Shown here: one piece after another, positions 18,723-27,781 of the stretch
How the letters are laid out: every line of letters begins with the position of its first letter
Position numbering within the stretch: the first letter of the stretch is position 1
Assembly (NCBI RefSeq): GCF_017916275.1
Contig: NZ_JAFMST010000015.1
Location: forward strand, 1-64,000
Length of the DNA stretch: 64,000 bases
Reading direction: 5' to 3'
Source: Rubellimicrobium arenae
GTDB lineage: Bacteria; Pseudomonadota; Alphaproteobacteria; Rhodobacterales; Rhodobacteraceae
Made by a program: the position numbers and the translations under genes
The notes under the pieces: generated by a model
The model's input: the letters and a program-made list of their open reading frames with translations, nothing else
Databases searched by the model: none
What the model was told of the DNA's origin: nothing

Positions 18723-19404
18723 GGTCGGGCGCGCCCGGCAGCCTCTGGATGCGGAAGTTCGAGAACAGGAACTCGTAGCCGGCGCGGTCCACGGCGGCAT
18801 CCGCGAGAGGGTTCTCGCCATAGGCCCCGCCGGACAGCCAGGCGAAGGCACGGACCGGGTGCCCCAGCTCGCGCACGAAGTCCGCCTGGGATCCCACGAT
18901 CTCGGCCTCGAGGGCGGCGGCGTCGTCCAGAGCGACGCGGGTGTGGCTGCGCGTATGGCTCGCGATCACGTGCCCTGCGCGCTCCAGCGTCCGGATCTCG
19001 TCCCAGCCGAGCGCATAGCGTCCGTCGGGGTATTCGTCCTTCACGGTCCTGAGCGCATGCGCCGCGCCGAAGGCCAGCTGCTCGTCGGGCGGGCAGTCGA
19101 CATAGCCGCTGGCCACGAAGAACCAGCCATGCAGGCCGTGCTTCTCCAGCAGGGGCCGGACCACGTCGAAGTTGTTCCGGTAGCCGTTGTAGAGCGCGAT
19201 CACCACGCCGGGGCGTCGGCGGGGCCAATCCCCGGTCGCGAGATAGGTGGCCAGGTCGTCCTCGGTCGCGGCGACGAACCGCTCGGCCAGGGCGGCCAGC
19301 TCCCGGTCGTACTCGGCCGCCCGATGCCGGGGCGTGTTGTGGAAGTTCACCGCATGGACCGGCGCCCCGGTCGCGAAGGCGCGGACCAGGGCCCCCGCGT
19401 CCAT
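18706..19404 (-). CDS. NodB-fold polysaccharide deacetylase-like protein, copy 2
   Basis: 232 residues. Related in sequence and layout to the gene just upstream: AVNFHNTPRHRAAEY, LYNGYRNNFDVVRPLLEKHG, GWFFVASG, DEYPDGRYALGWDEI, ASHTRSHTRV and FLFSNFRIQRL. His 150 and His 154 form the second metal motif (HTRSH). Motif 1, normally TFDDG, reads LYNGYRNN at 71-78, so both Asp are lost. The start ATG shares its A with the stop of copy 1 (TGATG). The deacetylase activity of the family is doubtful here. Confidence 0.75.
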   Translation of the reverse strand: MDAGALVRAFATGAPVHAVNFHNTPRHRAAEYDRELAALAERFVAATEDDLATYLATGDWPRRRPGVVIALYNGYRNNFDVVRPLLEKHGLHGWFFVASGYVDCPPDEQLAFGAAHALRTVKDEYPDGRYALGWDEIRTLERAGHVIASHTRSHTRVALDDAAALEAEIVGSQADFVRELGHPVRAFAWLSGGAYGENPLADAAVDRAGYEFLFSNFRIQRLPGAPDLRPGA

Positions 19405-20111
19405 CACGCGAGCCTCTGGACCTTGAAGTTGGAGAACAGGTAGCGGAACCCGGCCTCGCGCAGCATGGCGTCGGCGCGGGGGTTGATCCCCGCCTCGGCC
19501 CCGTGCAGCCAGCAGAAGATCTCCACCGGCCAGCCCAGGCCCGCCCGCATCTCGTTGGCGGCGGTGTGGATCTCGTCCCACAGGACATGGTCCGGCGTCT
19601 CGGGCGTGAGCTCGAAATGGCTGCGCGAATGGCAGGCGAAGCCGTGGCCCCGGTTCGCCAGGTCCCGCGCCTCGTCCCAGGTCATCACCACACGCTCGCC
19701 GGGGTATTCGTCCTTGCGGGGCAGGTGCAGCTTGTGGGCCTTGGCGTAGCTGCGCTGGATGTCGGGCACGACCGCCGGAAAGGCCGAGGGCACGAAGAAC
19801 CAGCCCTTGAACCCGAACTCCTCCAGGATGGGGAGCATCACGTCGACGTTGTCGCGGAATCCCTCGAAGAGCACGGGCATGAGGCCCGGGCGCGGATCGG
19901 TCCAGGTGCCATCGAAGGCGGAATCGAAGTTCTCGAAGGTGATGGGCGCGAACAGCTTCGCATAGGTCGCGAACTGGCGGCGATACTCCTCGCGCCGGTA
20001 GCTGGGGGTGGCGTGGAAGTTCACCACGCGCAGCATCCGCCCCGCCGACAGCCCGCGCACCAGCGCGTTCAGCGTGTCGTCGAAGGTGCCGGGCAGCAGC
20101 AGCTCGCCCAT
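19404..20111 (-). CDS. NodB-fold polysaccharide deacetylase-like protein, copy 1
   Basis: 235 residues. VVNFHATPSYRREEYRRQF at the N-terminus, LFEGFRDNVD at 81-90 in place of motif 1 (FDD has become FEG), GFKGWFFVPS, DEYPGERVVMTWDEA, then CHSRSH with His 161 and His 165, WLHGAEAGIN and YLFSNFKVQRL. The fold is that of carbohydrate esterase family 4, but the catalytic-base Asp pair is missing. There is no signal peptide, unlike secreted chitin or xylan deacetylases. Coupled by TGATG to its paralogue downstream and to the 116-residue gene upstream. Confidence 0.75.
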   Translation of the reverse strand: MGELLLPGTFDDTLNALVRGLSAGRMLRVVNFHATPSYRREEYRRQFATYAKLFAPITFENFDSAFDGTWTDPRPGLMPVLFEGFRDNVDVMLPILEEFGFKGWFFVPSAFPAVVPDIQRSYAKAHKLHLPRKDEYPGERVVMTWDEARDLANRGHGFACHSRSHFELTPETPDHVLWDEIHTAANEMRAGLGWPVEIFCWLHGAEAGINPRADAMLREAGFRYLFSNFKVQRLA

Positions 20112-20461
20112 CAGCCGGCCTCGGCGGCGGGGTGAAGGTCCGTCGCGCGGGAAAAGGCGGGCGTGGCCAGCGACAGGAAATGCCGGTCGGCCAGGGCCTC
20201 GATCAGGCGGGCGATGTCGTCGGCATCGAGATCCGGCCGGCGGGTCCGCAGCGCCTCGACCCCCTCGGCCAGCAGCAGGGCGAGGATCCGCCCCGTGCCG
20301 TCATGGGCGATGCGGCGGGGCGCATGGCCGGTCAGGTCCTCGGCCACCAGGAACATGGGGACGCCGATCTCCGCGTAATCGCGGGAGCCCAGCCGATCCA
20401 TGTCGGCCAGGCGTGCATCCACCTCCTCCTCGGGGAGGGGAGGCAGAGAGAAGTTTATCAT
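20111..20461 (-). CDS. Small cytosolic protein of unknown function
   Basis: 116 residues, not recognised. Mostly helical and acidic, no membrane segment or signal. Notable stretches are PLPEEEVDARLADMDRLGSR, YAEIGVPMFLVAEDLTGHAP and LDADDIARLIEALADRHF. Its start is two bases after the permease stop and its stop overlaps the NodB-like start, so it is locked into the operon and codon usage matches the neighbours. It could be a partner of the NodB-fold pair. Confidence 0.7.
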   Translation of the reverse strand: MINFSLPPLPEEEVDARLADMDRLGSRDYAEIGVPMFLVAEDLTGHAPRRIAHDGTGRILALLLAEGVEALRTRRPDLDADDIARLIEALADRHFLSLATPAFSRATDLHPAAEAG

Positions 20462-20463
20462 GA

Positions 20464-21426
20464 TCAGCCCTTGACGCTTCCCGAGGTCACGCTAGCGACG
20501 TAGTAACGCTGCAGGGCGAGGAAAACAATCAACACAGGCAAAACTGAGACGCAGATCGCCGCTTGTTGGAGCGATTTTGTGGCCTCCTGCTCGAAGGCGC
20601 CCCGCAGGAGGTAGATGCCCACCGGCAGGGTCTGGAGGTCCGGGGCGGTGCGCGTGACCGTCATGGTCCAAAGCACCTCGTTCCAGTGATACAGGAAAAC
20701 GAAGATGGCCAGCGTGGCGAGGCCGGACCCCACCAGCGGCAGCGCGATGCGGAAGAAGATGTAGAACTCCCCCGCCCCGTCCATGCGCGCGGCGTCCAGG
20801 AGCTCGTCGGGGATCGCCAGGAAGAACTGCCGCATGAGGAAGATGCCGTACCACGACACGGCAAAGGGCAGGACCAGCGCGGCATAGGAGCCCAGGAGCC
20901 CCATCCCGCCCACCCCAAGGAGGTTGTTCCCCCCCACCAGCGGGAAGTAGCGCAGGATGAAAAACCATGGGATCAGGAAGATGAAGAAGGGGAACATCTG
21001 CGCCCCGACGGCGAAGCGGAACATCCCCAGCCGCCCGCGGAAGTGGAACTTGGCCAGCGCATAGCCGCCCATCGCCGAGGTGAGGATCTGCAGGACGGTG
21101 ATGGCGGCCGTCACCCCCAGGCTGTTGGCCAGCCACCGAAGGAGCGGCAGCTCGTCGAAGACGCGCACGAAGTTGCCCCATTGCGGGTCACGCGGCCAGT
21201 AGACCGGCGGCCGGGCCAGCCGCTCGGCCGGGGTGCGCAGCGCCCCCAGCAGCATGTCCAGGAAGGGCAGCACCATGACCAGCGCCCCCAGCGTCAGGAG
21301 CGTGTAGGTCAGCACCGCCCAGGCGATCCGCCGTCCGCGCCCGCCCGGCCGGACAGGGGGGCCGGCGGCGGCCTCGGCCAGGGCGGCGACCGCGGGCGCT
21401 GCGGCGGGAAGCGAGGTGTCCGCCAT
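20464..21426 (-). CDS. Sugar ABC transporter permease, MalG type
   Basis: 320 residues, six predicted membrane helices after a Pro/Ala-rich cytoplasmic N-terminus. The EAA loop reads DELLDAARMDGAGEFYIFFR, where the helix of the ATPase docks. CUT1-family carbohydrate permease. One base separates it from the other permease; it ends in the membrane-proximal SVTSGSVKG typical of MalG-like proteins. Its ATPase is probably the one at 14574-15635. Confidence 0.92.
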   Translation of the reverse strand: MADTSLPAAAPAVAALAEAAAGPPVRPGGRGRRIAWAVLTYTLLTLGALVMVLPFLDMLLGALRTPAERLARPPVYWPRDPQWGNFVRVFDELPLLRWLANSLGVTAAITVLQILTSAMGGYALAKFHFRGRLGMFRFAVGAQMFPFFIFLIPWFFILRYFPLVGGNNLLGVGGMGLLGSYAALVLPFAVSWYGIFLMRQFFLAIPDELLDAARMDGAGEFYIFFRIALPLVGSGLATLAIFVFLYHWNEVLWTMTVTRTAPDLQTLPVGIYLLRGAFEQEATKSLQQAAICVSVLPVLIVFLALQRYYVASVTSGSVKG

Positions 21427-21427
21427 C

Positions 21428-22318
21428 TCAGTGCGCGTCCACGCCGCCGCGCCGCATCACGCGGAGCTGGATCAGGGTCACCACCGACACCAGGGCGAAG
21501 AGGATGTAGGACACCGCCGAGGCGCGCCCCATCCTCAGGTCCTCGAAGGCCATCTGGTACATGTACTGCCCCGTGGTCAGGGCCGCCCGGCTGGGACCGC
21601 CCTGCGTGCCCGGGAACAGCACCAGCATCAGGGTGAAGTAGCTCATGCCCGAGATGAAGCCGGTGATGACGACGAACAGGAGCGTCGGCCGCAGCAGCGG
21701 CAGGGTGACGAAGCGGAAGAGCTGCCAGTGCCCCGCCCCGTCCAGCTTCGCGGCCTCGTAGTAGCTTTCGTCGATGCTCCCCAGCCCGGCCGCGAACAGG
21801 AGCATGTTCCGCCCCAGCTCCATCCACACGAAGACCAGGATGGCCGAGGTCATGGCCAGGCCGGGGTCGGTCAGCCATCCCGGCCCCGGCAGTCCGAACA
21901 GCCCCAGGACCCGGTTGAGCAGCCCGTCCGTCTGCCGGAACACGAACCAGAAGATGAAGCCGATCGCCACGATGTTCGTGACCATGGGCACCGTGTAGAG
22001 CACCCGCCACAGCCCCTGGTGCCGCGACCGGCTGAAGGCGTAGGCCAGGACCAGCGCCAGGGGCACGCCGATCGCCAGCGTGCCGATCGCGAAGTAGAGC
22101 GTCTGCCAAAGCGTCCGGAGGAAGACCGGGTCGCGGGTCAGGAGGTACTCGTAGTTGCGCAGGCCCACCCAGCGGGGCGGCGTCAGCGAATCCCAGGTGG
22201 TCAGGCTGACATAGGCCGCGAAGACCACGGGCAGGACGAAGAAGACCAGCGCGAACAGGATGACCGGGCTCAGGAAGAGCCAGGGCGCGGCCTTCTTCGA
22301 GGACAGGAACGCTCGCAT
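21428..22318 (-). CDS. Sugar ABC transporter permease, MalF type
   Basis: 296 residues with six membrane helices and an EAA loop DESYYEAAKLDGAGHWQLFR. LTTWDSLTPPRWVGLRNYEY is the usual first periplasmic loop of CUT1 permeases. It lies 31 bases after the binding-protein stop. Part of a leftward operon of binding protein, two permeases, small protein and two NodB-like proteins. Confidence 0.92.
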   Translation of the reverse strand: MRAFLSSKKAAPWLFLSPVILFALVFFVLPVVFAAYVSLTTWDSLTPPRWVGLRNYEYLLTRDPVFLRTLWQTLYFAIGTLAIGVPLALVLAYAFSRSRHQGLWRVLYTVPMVTNIVAIGFIFWFVFRQTDGLLNRVLGLFGLPGPGWLTDPGLAMTSAILVFVWMELGRNMLLFAAGLGSIDESYYEAAKLDGAGHWQLFRFVTLPLLRPTLLFVVITGFISGMSYFTLMLVLFPGTQGGPSRAALTTGQYMYQMAFEDLRMGRASAVSYILFALVSVVTLIQLRVMRRGGVDAH

Positions 22319-22349
22319 GGCCGCCTCCGCCGAAGCCGTCCGCGCCGGG

Positions 22350-23615
22350 TCAGGGCTGCTCGTCGAGGATGGCCTGGATCTCCGCGTCGGCGGAGGCCAG
22401 CGCCTCCTCGGCGGACAGGGAGCCCGCCCAGGCCTGGTCGATGTAGCCGCGCAGGATGCGGTCGGCTTCGGCCGCCTGCCAGATGTTGGGCTGCGTCACC
22501 GCCCGGCCCGAGGTCACCTCCTCCACATAGGCCTTGTCGAAGGCGTCTCCGCCCGCCGTCATCCGCTCGAGGTCGGCGGTGTTGCCGCTGAAGGCGCCCA
22601 TCCCCGCGAGCATCTCGCCGGTGCAGGACAGCCCGTCCGCGCGCGGGGTGTTCAGGTAGCTCAGCAGGTCCCAGGACTCCTCCTTCGCGTCCGAGGTGGC
22701 GTCGACCGCCCACAGGAAGGAATACAGCATCGTGCCGCCCTCGCCCCCGTCATGGGGAATCGGGGCCACGCCCACGGTGTCGGCGAACTGGTCCCCGAAG
22801 GCCTCCTGCCAGCCGAACTTGTTCCAGTTGGCCGAGATCTGCATAGCCACGGCGCCCGAGGCGAAGTTATCCACCGTGATCGCGTTCGAGGTGATGCCGT
22901 CCGCGAACAGCGCCGCCTGCTCGCTCAGGACCTTCACCGCCTCGGGCGAGGTGAGGTTGGTGGATCGCCCGTCCTCGGCAAAGGGGGCGACGCCCTCGGC
23001 GAACATCTGGGCGTAGAAGGGATGCACGCCCTCGGCCACCGAAGTCCCGTAGGCGTAGCCGCCCACGTCGATGTTCCCCTGGTCGTTGGTGGTGGTGATC
23101 TTCTGGGCGATCTCGCGCAGCTCGGCCCAGGTCCTGGGGGGTTCGCCGTAGCCCGCCTGCTCCAGGAGCTTCCTGTTGTAGACCAGGGCGTAGATCGACA
23201 GCTCGGTCGGGATGCCCCAGAGCTGGCCGCCGATGGTGGCCGCGCCCACGGTGGCCGGCGAATAGTTCTGGGTGATGAAGTCCGCGACCCCGGCGGGCGG
23301 CGGCTCCAGGACGCCCGCGCTGGCCAGCTGCGGAACCCAGACGGAATACACATTGTAGATGTCGGGCGCGGTCCCGCCCACGCGGCTGGTCAGGATCGTC
23401 TGGAGGAAGTCGCCATAGGCGGTCTGCTGGTGCTCGATGGTGATGCCCGGATGCTCGGCCTCGTAGGCCTCGAAGCACGCGAGCAGCGGGGCCGCCTGCT
23501 CCTGGGTGTAATGGGTGGCCACCTGGATCGTCCTGGCCTCCTGGGCGGACAGGGCCCCCGCCAGGAGCGCCGTCCCCGAGCAGGCCCCAAGGACCCGGAT
23601 CATCCCTCGCGTCAT
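22350..23615 (-). CDS. Sugar ABC transporter substrate-binding protein
   Basis: 421 residues from the ATG at 23615, which has GGGAGAG nine bases upstream; a longer frame has no such site. Signal peptide ends at LLAGALSAQEA. Family 1 extracellular binding protein: YEAEHPGITIEHQQTAYGDF near the N-terminus, VWVPQLASAGVLEP, GIPTELSIYALVYNRKL and GAVAMQISANWNKFGW. Ligand is probably a di- or oligosaccharide, given the GH4 enzyme in the converging operon. Confidence 0.92.
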   Translation of the reverse strand: MTRGMIRVLGACSGTALLAGALSAQEARTIQVATHYTQEQAAPLLACFEAYEAEHPGITIEHQQTAYGDFLQTILTSRVGGTAPDIYNVYSVWVPQLASAGVLEPPPAGVADFITQNYSPATVGAATIGGQLWGIPTELSIYALVYNRKLLEQAGYGEPPRTWAELREIAQKITTTNDQGNIDVGGYAYGTSVAEGVHPFYAQMFAEGVAPFAEDGRSTNLTSPEAVKVLSEQAALFADGITSNAITVDNFASGAVAMQISANWNKFGWQEAFGDQFADTVGVAPIPHDGGEGGTMLYSFLWAVDATSDAKEESWDLLSYLNTPRADGLSCTGEMLAGMGAFSGNTADLERMTAGGDAFDKAYVEEVTSGRAVTQPNIWQAAEADRILRGYIDQAWAGSLSAEEALASADAEIQAILDEQP

Positions 23616-23745
23616 CCGATTCTCTCCCGTTGGCATGTTATGTCGGGTCCGGTCGCAGGACGCCGGCCGGACCATCGTGCTCTGGGGGGAATCGTAGGCG
23701 TGGGCCGTGCGAAGTCCAACGGCCCGCTTCGGCTCGGGCCCGGCG
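23616..23745 (-). promoter_or_regulatory. Region between hybrid kinase and sugar-uptake operon
   Basis: 130 bases separating the kinase stop from the binding-protein start, both read leftwards. It contains an inverted repeat GGGCCGT (23702-23708) and ACGGCCC (23719-23725) with a ten-base loop, a possible end of the kinase message, and should hold the promoter of the uptake operon. No T-run follows the hairpin. Confidence 0.4.
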
Positions 23746-26634
23746 TCAGAGCGCCAGGCCGTCCAGGACCTCGCGCATCTTGGCCGCCAGCTCCTCGAGC
23801 GTGAAGGGCTTGCCCAGGAGATGCACGCCGGGGTCCAGCACGCCGTTATGGACCACGGCGTTGCGCGTGTAGCCCGTGGTGAACAGGACCTTCAGCCCCG
23901 GCCGCCGCCGCAGCGCCTCGTCGGCCAGCTTGCGGCCGTTGGTGTCGGGCATGACGATGTCGGTGAACAGCAGCGTCACCTCGGGATGCGCGTCCAGGAG
24001 CCGCAGGGCGACGGCGGCGCCGTCCGCCTCCAGGACGCGGTAGCCCAGCTCGGCCAGGGCATCCACGGTGAACTGGCGCACCATGGGCTCGTCCTCGACG
24101 ACCAGCACCGTTTCCTCGGCCTCGCCGCGGGGCAGCTCGACCGGAGCCTCGGCCGCATTGTCCGGGGCCTCGGCGCTCGTCATGCGGGGCAGGTAGATCT
24201 TGACGCAGGTGCCCTGCCCGACCTCGGAATAGATCTTCACATGGCCCCCGGACTGCCGGACGAACCCGTAGACCTGGCTCAGCCCCAGCCCGGTGCCCTG
24301 ACCGACCGGCTTGGTGGTGAAGAACGGATCGAAGGCGCGGGCGATCACCTCGGGCGGCATCCCCGTGCCCGTGTCGCTCACGGCGATCAGGACGTACTGC
24401 CCGGACGGGATGCCCAGATGCGCCGCCACGTAATGCGAATCGAGATGGGCGTTCGCCGTCTCGATGGTGAGCCGCCCCCCGTCGGGCATCGCGTCGCGCG
24501 CGTTCACGGCCAGGTTCAGGATGACGTTCTCGAGCTGGTTGGGATCGGCGTTGGCGGTCCAGAGCCCTCCGGCCAGCACGGTCTCCAGCCGGACGCCCGC
24601 GCCCAGCGACCCGCGCAGGAGGTCCGACATCCCCTGCACGAGACGGTTCGCGTCCAGCGTCTCGGGCCGCAGCGGCTGCTGGCGCGAGAAGGCCAGGAGC
24701 CGCTGCGTGAGGGTCGCCGCCCGGCGCGCGCCCTCCATCGCCGCGTCCACGTAGCGGCGGGACCGCGCGTCATCCGCTCCGATCCGGCGGCCCAGGAGGT
24801 CGAGCGATCCCACCACCGCCGCCAGCATGTTGTTGAAGTCGTGCGCGATCCCGCCGGTCAGCTGGCCCACCGCCTCCATCTTCTGCGACTGGCGCAGGGC
24901 CTCCTCGGCCTGCTCGCGCTCGGCGATGGCCTCGGCCACGCGCCGCTCCAGGATCGCGTTCACCTCCTGCAGGGCGGCCTCGGCCTCCTTGCGCTCGGTG
25001 ATGTCGATGACCGATCCGATGTAGCCCAGGAACTCCCCGCCCGGACCAAAGCGCGGGGCGGCGGCGTCGATCGCCCAGCGCCCGGCTCCGTCCGCCCGGC
25101 GCAGCCGGTACTCGATCCGGAAGGTCGAGCGCGTGGCGTTGGCCTCGAGAAAGACGCGCTCCGCCTCGGCCTTGTCGTCCGGGTGGGTCGCCTCCAGCCA
25201 GCCCAGGCCCAGCGCCTCGGCCTCGGTCTGGCCGGTGAAGTCGTACCAGGCGCGGTTCAGGTAGGTGCAGAAGCCGTGGGGATCGGTCACCCACATCATG
25301 ACCGGCGCGTGGTCGGCCATGTTGCGGAACCGCTCCTCGCTTTCGCCCAAGGCGATCTCGGCCTCCTTGCGGGCGGTGATGTCGACGGAGGACCCGATCA
25401 GGCCCACGACCTCGCCGCCGGCGTCCCGGAGCGGGGCCTTGGTGGACAGCCACCAGGCGGGCGTGCCGTCGGGCCGCTGGACCTCCTCCTCGATCTGCTC
25501 GGCCTGGCCGCTTTCCATGATGCGCCGGTCGTTGGCCATCACGGCCTGGGCCTGGGCCTTGTCCTCCAGGAATTCGGCATCCGTCCGGCCCAGGTAGTCC
25601 TGGGGCGGCTTGCCGATGAGCTCGGTGGTGCCGCGGTTGGCCACCAGCATCCGCCCATTGAGGTCCTTGGCATAGACCACCCCGGGCACCGCCTCGGCGA
25701 AGACCTCCAGGAGCCGCCGGGCCCTGTCGCGCTCGGCCTCGACGGCCCGCCGCTCCTCGACGTCCAGGAGGACGCCCGGGAACCGCAAGGGGCGTCCGTC
25801 CGGCCCCAGGTCGACGCGGCCGTTGGCCTCGATCCAGCGGAACGTCCCGTCCTGCTGGCGCACCCGGTACTGGTGGCGGTAGGGTCCGCCGCGCGCCAGC
25901 GCCGCGTCCATCGCGGCATCCAGGCCCGGCAGGTCCTCGGGATGCACGCCCTGCACCACCTCCGCGATGCCCAACCCGCGCCGGCACGCCTCGGGGTCGA
26001 GCCCGAAGGACCGCGCGAACCGTTCGTCGGCCCGGAACACGTCGGCCGCCACGTCCCAGGACCAGGTGCCCACGATGGCCCCGGCCTCCAGCGCCAGCCG
26101 CACGCGCTCCGCGTCCGCCCGGGCCTGCGCCTCGCTGTCCCGGATCCGCCGCTCGGCCATGACCTGTCCGGTGATCTCCTGGCAGGCGCAGAAGAAGCCG
26201 GCGACCGCGCCCTCCTCGTCCCGCACCGGCGTGTAGGAAAAGGCGAAGTGCGCCTCCTCCGGACACCCCCAGCGCTCCATGTGGAGCGTGATGTCGTCCA
26301 TCTGCACGGGCTCGCCCCGGAAGACCCGATCGACGATGGGCGCGAGGTCGTGCCGGATCTCGTGCCACACCTCGAGGAAGGAGCCCCCCAGGGCGGCCGG
26401 ATGCCGGTCCGCCAGGATCCGCGCATAGGCCTCGTTGTAGATGAGCGTCCGCTCCGCCCCCCAGGCCACGAACATGGGCTGGCTGGCCCCCATCATGACG
26501 CCCAGGAGCGTGCGGAGCGGCTGTGGCCAGCCCCGCGGCAGGCCCAGCGGCGTGGCGGCCCAGTCGTGGCTGCGGACCATGCGGGCCACGGGACCTTCGT
26601 CCCAGCCCAGGACCTCCGGCAGGATCCTGTCCAT
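23746..26634 (-). CDS. Hybrid sensor histidine kinase with four PAS domains
   Basis: 962 residues from the ATG at 26634; upstream frame is open but has no family sequence. No transmembrane segment, so cytoplasmic. Order: PAS near 25-155 (WAATPLGLPRGWPQPLRTLL start), PAS near 165-290, PAS near 300-430, PAS near 440-560, coiled linker, HisKA with His 598 in GGIAHDFNNML, HATPase with NLAVNARDAM, DTGTGMPPE and GQGTGLGLSQVYGF, then a receiver domain with phospho-acceptor Asp 892 (LLFTDIVMPDTNG). No LOV-type Cys motif is visible. No separate response regulator lies nearby. Confidence 0.9.
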   Translation of the reverse strand: MDRILPEVLGWDEGPVARMVRSHDWAATPLGLPRGWPQPLRTLLGVMMGASQPMFVAWGAERTLIYNEAYARILADRHPAALGGSFLEVWHEIRHDLAPIVDRVFRGEPVQMDDITLHMERWGCPEEAHFAFSYTPVRDEEGAVAGFFCACQEITGQVMAERRIRDSEAQARADAERVRLALEAGAIVGTWSWDVAADVFRADERFARSFGLDPEACRRGLGIAEVVQGVHPEDLPGLDAAMDAALARGGPYRHQYRVRQQDGTFRWIEANGRVDLGPDGRPLRFPGVLLDVEERRAVEAERDRARRLLEVFAEAVPGVVYAKDLNGRMLVANRGTTELIGKPPQDYLGRTDAEFLEDKAQAQAVMANDRRIMESGQAEQIEEEVQRPDGTPAWWLSTKAPLRDAGGEVVGLIGSSVDITARKEAEIALGESEERFRNMADHAPVMMWVTDPHGFCTYLNRAWYDFTGQTEAEALGLGWLEATHPDDKAEAERVFLEANATRSTFRIEYRLRRADGAGRWAIDAAAPRFGPGGEFLGYIGSVIDITERKEAEAALQEVNAILERRVAEAIAEREQAEEALRQSQKMEAVGQLTGGIAHDFNNMLAAVVGSLDLLGRRIGADDARSRRYVDAAMEGARRAATLTQRLLAFSRQQPLRPETLDANRLVQGMSDLLRGSLGAGVRLETVLAGGLWTANADPNQLENVILNLAVNARDAMPDGGRLTIETANAHLDSHYVAAHLGIPSGQYVLIAVSDTGTGMPPEVIARAFDPFFTTKPVGQGTGLGLSQVYGFVRQSGGHVKIYSEVGQGTCVKIYLPRMTSAEAPDNAAEAPVELPRGEAEETVLVVEDEPMVRQFTVDALAELGYRVLEADGAAVALRLLDAHPEVTLLFTDIVMPDTNGRKLADEALRRRPGLKVLFTTGYTRNAVVHNGVLDPGVHLLGKPFTLEELAAKMREVLDGLAL

Positions 26635-26866
26635 CAGGTCCCGGCGCCCCTGCGGTGGGGGGCGTCCGGGCGTCGGCAAAGCGGCATGGGGCGTGTCTTC
26701 CGATGTTCGGCCAAGCGCCGAGGATGTATTGTGGGGACACGGCACGATCAACGGTCCCCGTGACCCATCGTCCCCCGAGGCTCGGGGGCGTCGCGGCGCG
26801 GGCTTGACCCCGCCGGGCCCAGGCCCCAACAGGAGCGACGTCGAAAGGGCGCGAAGGACAAGGCCG
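26635..26866. promoter_or_regulatory. Divergent intergenic region, kinase and epimerase
   Basis: 232 bases that must hold promoters in both directions. A 7-bp GC hairpin, CCCCCGA/TCGGGGG with loop GGC (26772-26788), stands out. The most AT-rich part is near 26720-26735. No known operator was recognised. Confidence 0.4.
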
Positions 26867-27781
26867 ATGACCCATTGGCTCGTGACAGGCGGCGCGGGCT
26901 TCATCGGAGCCCACCTCGTGCAGGCCCTGCTCGCCCGCGGGGACGACGTGGTCATCCTCGACGACCTGTCCGCCAACCGCACCGGCCCCCTGCCCGAGGC
27001 CCGGCTCGTCACCGGAAGCGTGCTCGACGCCTCTCTCGTCCGGGACTGCCTGGAGGGTGCGTGCGGCGTCTTCCACCTCGCCGCGAACGTGTCGGTCGAG
27101 GCCTGCCTGCGCGACCCCCTGGCCACGCACCAGGTCAACCAGACGGGCACCCTGACCGTGCTGGAGGCGGCCCGGAAGGCCGGGAACCGACCGGTGGTCA
27201 TGACCTCCTCGGCGGCCGTCTACGGCGACCAGGGCGACCGCCCCTGCGCCGAGGACATGGCCCCCGCCCCCATCTCGCCCTACGGGGTGGACAAGCTCGC
27301 CTGCGAGCATCACGCCCGCGCGCTCCACGGCATCCACGGCCTGCCCTCCGCCGCGCTGCGGCTCTTCAACGTCTACGGGCCGGGGCAGGACCCCCGCTCG
27401 CCCTACGCCGGGGTCGTCGCGCGCTTCCTCGACAACCGCCGCGCCGGGCGGCCGCACCTGATCCATGGCGACGGACTCCAGACCCGCGACTTCGTCGAGG
27501 TGGGCGACGTCGTGGCGGCGCTTCTGGCGGCGCAGGACCGCCTGTCCCGGGCCCCGCAGGCCGTCGTATCGAACGTCTGCACCGGGCGCTCGATCAGCCT
27601 GCTGGACCTGGCGGCGACCCTGGACGATCTGAACGGCGGAGCGCCCACGCCGATCGAGCATGGGCCCGCCCGGGCCGGCGACATCCGTCATTCGCGCGGA
27701 TCCACCGAACGGATGGAAGCGCTCCTGGGCCTTCGGGCCGGGACCTCGATCAGCCAGGGGCTGGCGCGGCTGCTGGCCTGA
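26867..27781 (+). CDS. NAD-dependent sugar-nucleotide epimerase/dehydratase
   Basis: 304 residues, extended SDR. GGAGFIGAHL for NAD, HLAANVSV, and the catalytic TSSAAVYG and YGVDK (Tyr-xxx-Lys). ALRLFNVYGPGQDPRSPYAG and DFVEVGDVV are standard for UDP-glucose 4-epimerase and related enzymes. It stands alone, with a minus-strand kinase on its left and a converging regulator on its right; the last 32 bases overlap the regulator's 3' end. The substrate is not evident. Confidence 0.88.
   Translation: MTHWLVTGGAGFIGAHLVQALLARGDDVVILDDLSANRTGPLPEARLVTGSVLDASLVRDCLEGACGVFHLAANVSVEACLRDPLATHQVNQTGTLTVLEAARKAGNRPVVMTSSAAVYGDQGDRPCAEDMAPAPISPYGVDKLACEHHARALHGIHGLPSAALRLFNVYGPGQDPRSPYAGVVARFLDNRRAGRPHLIHGDGLQTRDFVEVGDVVAALLAAQDRLSRAPQAVVSNVCTGRSISLLDLAATLDDLNGGAPTPIEHGPARAGDIRHSRGSTERMEALLGLRAGTSISQGLARLLA

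Noticed and set aside
23616-23675. Longer N-terminus for the sugar-binding protein
   Set aside because: The extra 20 residues precede the signal peptide and there is a good ribosome binding site for the ATG at 23615.
23707-26763. 1018-codon open frame on the plus strand
   Set aside because: Mirror frame of the hybrid histidine kinase; low-complexity Leu/His/Gly/Arg translation with no family signature.
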